The notes beneath the pieces were generated by a model, which did not search any database, was not told the DNA's origin, and saw nothing but the letters and a program-made list of their open reading frames with translations. A stretch of DNA of 7,436 nucleotides from JBFKOL01 sp041628815. Its GTDB lineage: Bacteria; Bacteroidota; Bacteroidia; Chitinophagales; Saprospiraceae. A program made the translations under genes and the position numbers. The stretch covers positions 1-7,436 of the forward strand of contig JBFKOL010000216.1 in NCBI GenBank assembly GCA_041628815.1, read 5' to 3'. Positions 1-6,805 of this stretch are shown one piece after another. How positions within the stretch are numbered: position 1 is the stretch's first letter; each line of letters begins with the position of its first letter.

Positions 1-1689
1 CTGGCTCCTCCCAACCCGATAGCTTTACTGGAACTAAGAGATGACAGGAGTTCGGTGAACAGGTTCATTGCCAATGTGCAAGCCGACTATCGCTTTGGGT
101 TTTTACCTGAGCTGCGCGCCAACCTAAACCTCGCTATCGATAAATCCAATTCTGACGGTTCCATTTTTGTGCCTGAAAATGCTTCATTCGCATTTTTTAA
201 CGGCGGCGAAATGACGAGTTACACGGAAGAAAAGAAGAACGAACTACTGGAATTCTACCTGAATTATGTGAAAGATTTTGCCGACATGCGTATCGACCTT
301 ATGACCGGTTATTCATGGCAGCATTTCTTTGTTGAAAACTTTAGCGAAAGCGCCAACATCGCTGGCACAGAAATATTCTCTGCGCCTAACTTTGACCCCA
401 GGGAATACTATCTACTTTCGCTTTATGGCCGGGCCAACCTGTCCTTTAAAGAGCGATATCTGGTCACGTTGACACTTCGCAGGGACGGTACTTCAAGATT
501 TTCGCCGGATAACAGGTGGGGACTCTTTCCCGCGGCTGCCTTAGCTGTCAAAGTTTTGGAAAACCGGTCAGGACCTCTGTCCAACCTGAAGCTCAGGCTG
601 GGATGGGGTGTTACCGGCCAGCAGGAGATTGGCGACTTTTATGCTTATCTTCCCCGCTACCAGAGCAGTTTTGACAATGCCAGATACCAGTTTGGCAATC
701 GATTTGTTCGAACTCTTAGGCCCAACGGGTACGATGCCAATATCAGATGGGAAGAAACGACAACTTACAACATTGGTCTTGACTTCGGATTTATCAACGA
801 AAGACTTCGCACCACGATCGATGTTTACCGACGCGACACCAAAGACTTACTCAATTTTATTCCCGTTCCTGCAGGGACCAACCTCACCAACTTCATTACC
901 ACCAATGTCGGTGACCTGACCAACAGAGGTATCGAGCTGAGCATCAATGCCGTCCCGGTCCAGTCTACAGAAGCCATGTGGGAATTTGGTATGAACATAG
1001 CCTACAATGAAAACGAGATCACCAAATTGACAGCTGTGGACGATCCGAACTATCAGGGAGTGTCGGTAGGAGGCATTGCCGGTGGTGTCGGTAATACCAT
1101 CCAGATTCATAGTGAAGGATTCCCTTCCAACTCATTTTATGTCTTTGAACAGGTCTATGATGAAGCAGGGGTGCCGGTGGAAGGACTTTATGTGGACAGA
1201 AATCAAGACGGTGTCGTAAACGGTGACGATCGATATCGGCTGGAAAAACCTTTCGCTGATTATTCACTGGGTTTTACATCGAGGCTTGAATATGGCGATC
1301 TGGACTTTTCGTTTGCCGGTCGAGCCAACATAGGTAACTTTATCTATAACAACGTCTGGTCAGACCAGGCATTCTATGAAAGATTGTTCAATTCTACTGA
1401 AATCGTCAACAACGTCAACGCCGTAACTACCGCCATTGACTTCAGTGATCCACAGTATTTCAGCGATCATTTCATCAGGAATGCATCATTTCTCAGGTTT
1501 GATCACATAACACTTGGCTACAACATGGTCGATATGATCGGCGATTTTGCGCGCGTATACCTGACAGTTCAAAATCCAATTGTAATCACGAAATACGATG
1601 GTCTAGATCCAGAAGTCTTCGGCGGAATTGACAACAATATCTACCCGAGACCCAGAACATTTGTTTTAGGACTTAGTGTTGATTTTTAA
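1..1689 (+). CDS. SusC-type TonB-dependent outer-membrane transporter, C-terminal part (5' end outside window)
   Basis: This is the barrel portion of a SusC/RagA-family transporter, which imports oligosaccharides across the outer membrane using TonB energy with SusD as lid. The frame is open from the first base (562 codons visible). GTG at 55 is not the real start, because the residues before it (PNPIALLELRDDRSSVNRF) already match the usual SusC barrel pattern. Family-typical stretches are RRDGTSRFSPDNRWGLFPAA (about 160-179), RLGWGVTGQQEIGDFY (199-214), a blade with TNVGDLTNRGIELSI (about 302-316), and a calcium-loop-like DRNQDGVVNGDD at 399-410. The chain ends in GLSVDF, with the terminal aromatic residue usual for outer-membrane barrels. 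The signal peptide, carboxypeptidase-like domain and plug must lie upstream. The stop is 4 nt before the susD-like start, the normal susCD arrangement. The family call is very secure; the substrate cannot be read from this part. Confidence 0.96.
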   Translation: MAPPNPIALLELRDDRSSVNRFIANVQADYRFGFLPELRANLNLAIDKSNSDGSIFVPENASFAFFNGGEMTSYTEEKKNELLEFYLNYVKDFADMRIDLMTGYSWQHFFVENFSESANIAGTEIFSAPNFDPREYYLLSLYGRANLSFKERYLVTLTLRRDGTSRFSPDNRWGLFPAAALAVKVLENRSGPLSNLKLRLGWGVTGQQEIGDFYAYLPRYQSSFDNARYQFGNRFVRTLRPNGYDANIRWEETTTYNIGLDFGFINERLRTTIDVYRRDTKDLLNFIPVPAGTNLTNFITTNVGDLTNRGIELSINAVPVQSTEAMWEFGMNIAYNENEITKLTAVDDPNYQGVSVGGIAGGVGNTIQIHSEGFPSNSFYVFEQVYDEAGVPVEGLYVDRNQDGVVNGDDRYRLEKPFADYSLGFTSRLEYGDLDFSFAGRANIGNFIYNNVWSDQAFYERLFNSTEIVNNVNAVTTAIDFSDPQYFSDHFIRNASFLRFDHITLGYNMVDMIGDFARVYLTVQNPIVITKYDGLDPEVFGGIDNNIYPRPRTFVLGLSVDF

Positions 1690-1693
1690 TAAG

Positions 1694-3904
1694 ATGAAAA
1701 AGGCAACTATGAAAACAAGTTTTGCAATAAAAATATTCCTCGCATTCCTTTTTGTATCTGTTCTGCATACATCCTGTTTCAATGACCTTGACACCATTCC
1801 TCTGGATGAGGATGTCATTACTTCAGCCAGGGTATATGACCAGCCTGATTCGTATATCCGCGTGTTGGCTAAATTGTATGCCGGTCTATCTGTTTCAGGA
1901 CAGCAAGGACCCTCCGGTCAACCGGATATAGCGGGAATTGATGAAGGATTCGGGCAATACCTAAGAGGATACTGGTACCATCAGCAATTATCGACTGATG
2001 AAGCCGTAATTGGCTGGAACGATGCGACCATAAAAGACTTTCATGAACAGGATTGGGATGCAAATGACGGATTTATCAATGCATTTTACAGCCGTATATT
2101 CTATCAGATCTCACTGTGCAATGAATTCCTGAGGGAGACCACCGACGAGAAGCTAGACGGGCGTAGCGTTGAGGGGACATTGAGATCTGAAATAGCAACC
2201 TACAGGGCCGAAGCACGCTTTCTCAGAGCCTTAAGCTATTTTCATGCACTCGACCTTTTCAGAAATGTGCCATTTGTCACGGAAGAAGATGCAGTTGGTT
2301 CATTTTTCCCCGAACAGATTAGCCCCACAGACCTGTTTAATTTCCTGGTTGAGGAACTTCAGGAAGTTGAAACGCAGCTCCCTGCCCCTAAGCAAAATGA
2401 ATATGGCAGGGCAGATGCTGCTGCAGCATGGATGTTGCTGGCAAAATTGTTCCTGAACGCCGAAGTCTACACCGGACAGGGCCGCTACAATGAATGTGTT
2501 GAATACTGCAACAAGGTGTTGTCAGCCGGTTATTCGCTGGAACCGGAATATGCTCATCTTTTTATGGCAGACAATGAAAACAACAACGAAGTTATCTTCC
2601 CAATTACCTTTGACGGTGTCAATACGAGGACTTGGGGGGGAACTACCTTCATCGTTCACGCGGCCGTTGGAGGCGACATGAGGCCTTCCGATTATGGGAT
2701 TGATGGTGGTTGGGGTGGTACCCGTACAACCAGTGCGCTGGTGAACAAATACACAGCAGGATCGGGATTTGTGCCTTTTATAGAACCTAATCCTGGCCAG
2801 GAATACAGCGTGATATACGTACCAGGTGGATACCAGGGCTGGGACCCTTCGCTGACATCCACCACCATGGCATCTCCATCCGGTGATGGCACCTATGAAG
2901 GATACTTCTATTTTTCCGATGCAAGTACAGAACTGAAATTCACCGATGGACCCGGGTGGGATATCAACTACGGAGATAACAGTGCGGACGGAACGTTGGA
3001 GCAGAATGGTGGAAATATTGTGGTCCCCGAAGCTGGTGTTTATAAGATAAATGTTAATCTGAATGACCTTACCTATACCATTGCAAAAGTACAGTTTGGC
3101 GTCATCGGTTCGGCGACTGAAAACGGCTGGGACTCAGACATCGACATGAGCTACAACCCCAATACAGGAGCATGGGAAGTCACACTCGATCTGACGGCCG
3201 GTGAAATCAAATTCCGCGCCAACGATGACTGGGCGCTAAATTACGGCGATAACAATGGCGATGCGCTTCTTCAGGAGAATGGCGCCAATATCCAGATTCC
3301 CGATGCAGGCACCTACTTAATCCAGATGTTCCTAGATAAACCCGACTATACCTATGCGCTCAAGAGACCCAGTGTGGATGGACGGGGCATGTTCTTTACC
3401 GCTGGACAAAATCTTGAAATATCAGATATCTCGTTGTTTACCGAGGGATATGCCGTCACCAAATTCACCAACCTAACATCTACGGGCGTTGCGGGATCCG
3501 ACCTGACCTTCATGGATACAGATTTTCCCATGTTCAGATTGGCAGATGCTCACCTCATGTATGCAGAAGCTGTTTTAAGAGGAGGGAACGGAGACCGTGG
3601 AACAGCCCTGAATCTCATCAATCAGTTGAGAGATCGGGCCTATGGAAACGAGACAGGGCGTATTTCAGACAGTGATTTGACGTTGAATTTTATACTCGAT
3701 GAACGCGCAAGAGAACTTTATTGGGAATGCCACAGGAGGACCGATCTGGTTCGCTTCGGACAATTCACCAATGGGTCATATACATGGCCATGGAAAGGTG
3801 GCGTAGCAGAAGGAACAACCGTTTCTCCAGACTTTAATGTTTACCCGATACCCGCCAATGATATCGGAGCAAATCCAAACTTGACTCAAAACAAAGGTTA
3901 TTGA
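1694..3904 (+). CDS. SusD/RagB-family surface glycan-binding lipoprotein with two inserted SusE/SusF-like domains
   Basis: The protein binds glycan at the cell surface and caps the SusC channel. From ATG 1694 it has 736 aa, against roughly 500-550 for usual SusD proteins. A lipoprotein signal ends at LHTSC (lipidated Cys28). SusD landmarks are the TPR-like helix RAEARFLRALSYFHALDLF (171-189), TTSALVNKY (345-353), FPMFRLADAHLMYAEA (611-626), DERARELYWECHRRTDLVRF (669-688) and the ending YPIPANDIGANPNLTQNKGY. Between about 366 and 558 the fold is interrupted by two domains of about 90 residues, each with a W-x-x-N-Y-G-D motif (Trp422, Trp513) and an AG-x-Y strand. After them SusD sequence resumes at VDGRGMFFTAGQNLEISD. 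The insert closely resembles the C-terminal half of the next gene. ATG 1709 is an equally plausible start, since AAAAAGG at 1697-1703 sits 5 nt before it. A GTG at 1676 inside susC is unlikely. The gene follows susC by 4 nt and precedes susE by 25 nt, so co-transcription is likely. Confidence 0.95.
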   Translation: MKKATMKTSFAIKIFLAFLFVSVLHTSCFNDLDTIPLDEDVITSARVYDQPDSYIRVLAKLYAGLSVSGQQGPSGQPDIAGIDEGFGQYLRGYWYHQQLSTDEAVIGWNDATIKDFHEQDWDANDGFINAFYSRIFYQISLCNEFLRETTDEKLDGRSVEGTLRSEIATYRAEARFLRALSYFHALDLFRNVPFVTEEDAVGSFFPEQISPTDLFNFLVEELQEVETQLPAPKQNEYGRADAAAAWMLLAKLFLNAEVYTGQGRYNECVEYCNKVLSAGYSLEPEYAHLFMADNENNNEVIFPITFDGVNTRTWGGTTFIVHAAVGGDMRPSDYGIDGGWGGTRTTSALVNKYTAGSGFVPFIEPNPGQEYSVIYVPGGYQGWDPSLTSTTMASPSGDGTYEGYFYFSDASTELKFTDGPGWDINYGDNSADGTLEQNGGNIVVPEAGVYKINVNLNDLTYTIAKVQFGVIGSATENGWDSDIDMSYNPNTGAWEVTLDLTAGEIKFRANDDWALNYGDNNGDALLQENGANIQIPDAGTYLIQMFLDKPDYTYALKRPSVDGRGMFFTAGQNLEISDISLFTEGYAVTKFTNLTSTGVAGSDLTFMDTDFPMFRLADAHLMYAEAVLRGGNGDRGTALNLINQLRDRAYGNETGRISDSDLTLNFILDERARELYWECHRRTDLVRFGQFTNGSYTWPWKGGVAEGTTVSPDFNVYPIPANDIGANPNLTQNKGY
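2819..3367 (+). repeat. Two tandem SusE/SusF-like domains inserted in the SusD-like gene (copy A of a two-gene repeat)
   Basis: The coding segment holds two homologous modules: 2819-3088, opening VPGGYQGWDPS, and 3092-3367, opening FGVIGSATENGWDSD. Each has a W-x-x-NYGD core, then a Gly/Asn-rich turn with NI, and an AG-x-Y strand before a closing beta strand. The pair aligns in order and almost without gaps to 4410-4955 in the neighbouring SusE-like gene. By eye about half or more of the residues are identical, including 11 of 11 in the opening VPGGYQGWDPS and a run of 13, LTAGEIKFRANDx plus W. Codons in identical stretches often differ, for example CTGACGGCCGGTGAAATCAA against CTGACGGCTGGTGAAATTAA, so the copies are not recent. 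Confidence 0.85.
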
Positions 3905-3929
3905 AAACAGTGACTCATAAAATAATGAT

Positions 3930-4964
3930 ATGAATACCATCAAATATATTTCTTTGGCATTGATCCTATCAGGTCTTTGGAGCTGTGAAGACGGTGCTCT
4001 GGATCCCGTTGTAAGACCCGGGAGTGCCCCGGTTATCTCCAACCCTGGACCTGGCACATCATTCGTTCTATCCGAATCCCAGGCGTCATCGATCTTGACC
4101 ACGATCGAATGGTCTGCAGCAGACTTCGGTTTCCAGGCTGGTGTTTCCTACAATGTTCAACTGGACATGGCGGGCAATAATTTTGCCGATGCAGTCACTT
4201 TGGGGACGGTCGCCGGGATCTCATTGGACGTAACACAGGATAAAATCAACAACATCCTTCTGTCAAGCGGTATTGAAGAAGCAATTCCAGTGAATATTGA
4301 AATCAGGGTCAGAGCTTCTGTAAGCCCTGAAGTAGAGCGCTTGACCTCAGATCCGGTAGCCCTTACGGTAACACCATTCATCGTTGAAGTCGTATATCCA
4401 CAACTACAAGTGCCAGGAGGTTACCAGGGATGGGACCCTTCCAACAACAACACCGTTATATTTTCCGTTCGCAGTGACTTGAAGTATGAAGGTTTCATCT
4501 ATTTTCCCGATGACAACACCGAATTCAAATACACCGATGGCCCAACCTGGGATGTAAATTATGGAGATGACGGAGCAGACGGCACATTGGAAAATGGTTC
4601 ATCCAATATCATAGCTCCCCAGGCGGGTTTGTACCGTTTAAGTGTTAACCTCAACGATCTGACGCATTCTTTTACCAGGACAATCTGGGGTGTATTGGGT
4701 GATGCAACCCCCGGCGGATGGGATACGGACCAGGACATGTCATATGATCCTGCGACCGGTATTCTGAGCGTTACCTTGAACCTGACGGCTGGTGAAATTA
4801 AGTTCAGGGCGAATGATGCCTGGGATATCAATTTCGGTGATGACGGTGCCAATGGATCGGTAGAGTACAATGGAGCAAATATTGCCATAACCGAAGCCGG
4901 TAACTATACCATAGAACTGATTCTTAGCGTGGCCAAATACAGATACCGTTTGACGAAAAACTAA
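3930..4964 (+). CDS. SusE-like surface glycan-binding lipoprotein
   Basis: This 344-aa protein is predicted to be a surface lipoprotein that holds polysaccharide for the SusCD complex. The signal peptide ends at the lipobox LWSC with Cys19 as the lipidated residue, followed by a short linker. Residues about 33-150 resemble the N-terminal Ig-like SusE domain (APVISNPGPGTSFVLSES, then TTIEWSAADFGF, then SYNVQLDMAGNNF). Two SusE/SusF C-terminal-type domains follow at about 161-250 and 252-342, with W-x-x-N-[YF]-G-D motifs at Trp207 and Trp298. These two are closely related to the domains inserted in the upstream SusD-like protein. ATG 3930 gives a proper signal peptide. No Shine-Dalgarno is seen, only A/T-rich sequence, as is common in Bacteroidota. 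The gene starts 25 nt after the susD-like stop and is the last before a strong terminator. In known SusE/SusF proteins such modules bind glycan; the ligand here is inferred from the GH53 gene downstream. Confidence 0.9.
   Translation: MNTIKYISLALILSGLWSCEDGALDPVVRPGSAPVISNPGPGTSFVLSESQASSILTTIEWSAADFGFQAGVSYNVQLDMAGNNFADAVTLGTVAGISLDVTQDKINNILLSSGIEEAIPVNIEIRVRASVSPEVERLTSDPVALTVTPFIVEVVYPQLQVPGGYQGWDPSNNNTVIFSVRSDLKYEGFIYFPDDNTEFKYTDGPTWDVNYGDDGADGTLENGSSNIIAPQAGLYRLSVNLNDLTHSFTRTIWGVLGDATPGGWDTDQDMSYDPATGILSVTLNLTAGEIKFRANDAWDINFGDDGANGSVEYNGANIAITEAGNYTIELILSVAKYRYRLTKN
4410..4955 (+). repeat. Tandem SusE/SusF-like domains of the SusE-like gene (copy B of the two-gene repeat)
   Basis: This is the counterpart of the insert at 2819-3367. 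It has two modules: 4410-4679, opening VPGGYQGWDPS, and 4683-4955, opening WGVLGDATPGGWDTD. In the SusE-like gene the pair occupies the usual C-terminal place and runs to within a few residues of the stop. In the SusD-like gene the same pair is internal. The order of modules is the same in both genes, so the pair appears to have moved or been copied as a unit. Confidence 0.85.
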
Positions 4965-5000
4965 GAATAGTTTTCTTGCTATGGCTTGATCTGTAAATCA

Positions 5001-5036
5001 AACTTAGGGCCTTTTAGGAAAGGCCCTAAGTTTTTT
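5001..5036 (+). terminator. Intrinsic (Rho-independent) terminator after the susE-like gene
   Basis: A perfect inverted repeat pairs 5001-5014 (AACTTAGGGCCTTT) with 5019-5032 (AAAGGCCCTAAGTT). The stem is 14 bp around a 4-nt loop (TAGG), with a GGGCC/GGCCC core. A run of six T follows at 5031-5036, the first two shared with the stem. It begins 36 nt after the susE-like stop and should end the susC-susD-susE transcript. On the minus strand the stem is preceded by A-rich sequence and followed by only a few T residues, so it is best read as a + strand terminator. Confidence 0.9.
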
Positions 5037-5044
5037 CGAAATGT

Positions 5045-6805
5045 ATGTTTTATCTCCGAATTCATATTCAAAATGCAAGGGTGACGGCCGGTGTTGTATT
5101 GAGCTTGTTCACCCTTACTTATTTACATTCGCAATCAAGTCTTTTTCGTGAGACAAGCGTTGAAATGGGCTTGCATGCGTTCGGACATAATTTCGGACTG
5201 GCTGTAGCAGATTGTAACCATGATGGCCTTGATGATCTATATGTATCCAGAAGAAATGGAGAAAACCTCCTCTTCCTGAACGACGGATCCAACAAGTTTT
5301 TGGAATGGGGCCACCAGGCAGGTATTGAATATGGCCTTGGCACACGTACATCTATTTGGGCAGACCTCGATAATGACGGATTTCCGGAGCTTTATCTGGG
5401 CAATGATTTTGAGGCAGACATTCTGTACAAAAATAATGAAGATGGCACCTTTGTCGACGTGACCGGTTCCGCAGGAATTCTTAACCCATTCAACACTTTT
5501 TCAGTCAACGTTTCGGATGTCAACCTAGATGGAAGGCTCGATATCTATGTTTCTAATTTTCTGGGACCCAATGCCCTCTTCATCAACCGGGGTGAACTCT
5601 TGTTCACTGACTCAGCAGAAAAATATATGGTTTTGGACCCTGGAAAATCCATGGCGAGCATATTTTTCGATTACGATAACGATGGTGATCAGGATTTATA
5701 CATGGTTCATGACGGTGGTGAGCCCAATGTGTTGTTGGAGAACACTTTGCAGGCTCCGTTTAAAGATGTCAGTGCACTATCCGGATCAGATCATAAGGGC
5801 CAGGGGATGGGCGTGGATGCCGGAGACATCAACAACGACGGTTGGATGGATCTTTACATCACCAACCTCTATGAAAACACCTTGCTCCTAAACAAGGGTG
5901 ATGGATCGTTTGAGGATATCTCACAATCTGCTGGCGTCGATGACTACGGAATGGGGTGGGGCACCACTTTTCTCGATTTTGATAACGATGGATGGGTCGA
6001 CATTTATCTTTGCAATGATTCCTACTTCTCTTCGTATCCCAATGTATTATATCGTAACAAGGGCGACCTCACCTTCGAAAAAATTGATCAGAACGAGGTA
6101 GTTTCAAGTTCCCAGGCAGGATATGGTTGCGTTTGTGCAGACCTCGATCTCGATGGCGCAGTAGACATTGTTGTCGCCAATGAAGGCGATGAAGATTATG
6201 TACAGATCTTCCACAACCAGTTTAAAGAAAATCATTGGATTGGCTTCAAACTCGTTGGGACAAAATCCAACCGAGATGCAGTAGGTGCTAAGATCCAAAT
6301 ACACGACGTAAAGGGTGTATTGCATTACGACGAAATTACGGGGGGGAACGGCTTTGCCGGACAAAATTCAGCCATTGTACATTTTGGACTTGGAAAGGAA
6401 AATGAGATAAAAGAGATAACAGTGAACTGGCCCAGTGGCACTTCACAAGTGTTTGGTCCGTTAAACACCGACCAATATTACGTCGTGGTAGAAGATGAAG
6501 AACCTCGCGAATTCAGCAGACTCACGACAGCCATTACAGAACAACCAACAATGAGTGCTGTTGCTGTGTATCCCAATCCTTCGATGGGAGTAATCTTTAT
6601 AGATACCGGAGAAAATCCGATATCTGAAGAGTTATTCTGCGAATTGTGGTCGGTCGACGGCCATAGGCTGTATGCAAAGTATACCATTAACGACAAAGTA
6701 GGACCCGTGCGGTTGAACATTGATTTACCTGATGGCCTTTACTGGATACGTTTGACCAATGCCGACCTCCATTTCACTCAAAAACTTGCGATATTCACTC
6801 CATGA
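5045..6805 (+). CDS. Secreted FG-GAP/VCBS seven-repeat propeller protein with ASPIC/UnbV domain and T9SS sorting tail (CRTAC1-like)
   Basis: This 586-aa secreted protein has no recognisable catalytic domain. Its N-terminus has Arg5 and Arg12, a hydrophobic core (AGVVLSLFTLTYL, 15-27) and a probable signal peptidase I site near HSQS. Seven calcium-loop motifs of the DxDNDGxxDLY type start at residues 56, 107, 158, 209, 261, 311 and 366. The spacing is about 51 residues, as expected for a seven-bladed beta-propeller. An ASPIC/UnbV-type domain spans about 396-482 (GAKIQIHD; NGFAGQNSAIVHFGLG; ITVNWPSGTSQVF). A T9SS type A sorting domain closes the protein (VYPNPSMG at 508-515, LPDGLYWIRL at 561-570). 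Its TGA overlaps the GH53 start (ATGA), implying translational coupling. ATG 5045 is only 8 nt past a terminator T-tract; the alternative GTG 5081 would leave a very short signal peptide. The role is unknown; calcium-dependent adhesion or glycan binding is a guess from the fold. Confidence 0.92.
   Translation: MFYLRIHIQNARVTAGVVLSLFTLTYLHSQSSLFRETSVEMGLHAFGHNFGLAVADCNHDGLDDLYVSRRNGENLLFLNDGSNKFLEWGHQAGIEYGLGTRTSIWADLDNDGFPELYLGNDFEADILYKNNEDGTFVDVTGSAGILNPFNTFSVNVSDVNLDGRLDIYVSNFLGPNALFINRGELLFTDSAEKYMVLDPGKSMASIFFDYDNDGDQDLYMVHDGGEPNVLLENTLQAPFKDVSALSGSDHKGQGMGVDAGDINNDGWMDLYITNLYENTLLLNKGDGSFEDISQSAGVDDYGMGWGTTFLDFDNDGWVDIYLCNDSYFSSYPNVLYRNKGDLTFEKIDQNEVVSSSQAGYGCVCADLDLDGAVDIVVANEGDEDYVQIFHNQFKENHWIGFKLVGTKSNRDAVGAKIQIHDVKGVLHYDEITGGNGFAGQNSAIVHFGLGKENEIKEITVNWPSGTSQVFGPLNTDQYYVVVEDEEPREFSRLTTAITEQPTMSAVAVYPNPSMGVIFIDTGENPISEELFCELWSVDGHRLYAKYTINDKVGPVRLNIDLPDGLYWIRLTNADLHFTQKLAIFTP

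Noticed and set aside
55..57. GTG at 55 as the start of the first gene
   Set aside because: The same frame is open back to base 1 and encodes residues typical of the SusC barrel interior, so the gene begins upstream of the window.
847..1267. Overlapping minus-strand open frames of 82 and 87 codons inside the SusC gene
   Set aside because: They lie wholly opposite a strongly conserved coding frame, resemble no protein family I know, and have no ribosome binding site or gene-like spacing. They are shadows of the susC-like gene.
2634..2640. Seven-G run in the SusD-like gene (and another at 6340-6346 in the propeller gene), considered as phase-variable slippage tracts
   Set aside because: Both encode Gly-rich turns in intact, conserved frames (WGGTTF and TGGNG) and are short for phase variation. 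They could matter for sequencing errors, but both frames are correct here.
3776..4102. Minus-strand open frame of 108 codons across the susD-susE junction
   Set aside because: It is antisense to the end of the SusD-like gene and the signal peptide of the SusE-like gene, has a composition unlike a real protein, and no promoter is visible.
4994..5001. TAAATCAA as a possible Bacteroidota -7 promoter element for the propeller gene
   Set aside because: It fits the TAnnTTTG consensus poorly, and the nearest upstream TTG (4976-4978) is too close for the usual spacing.
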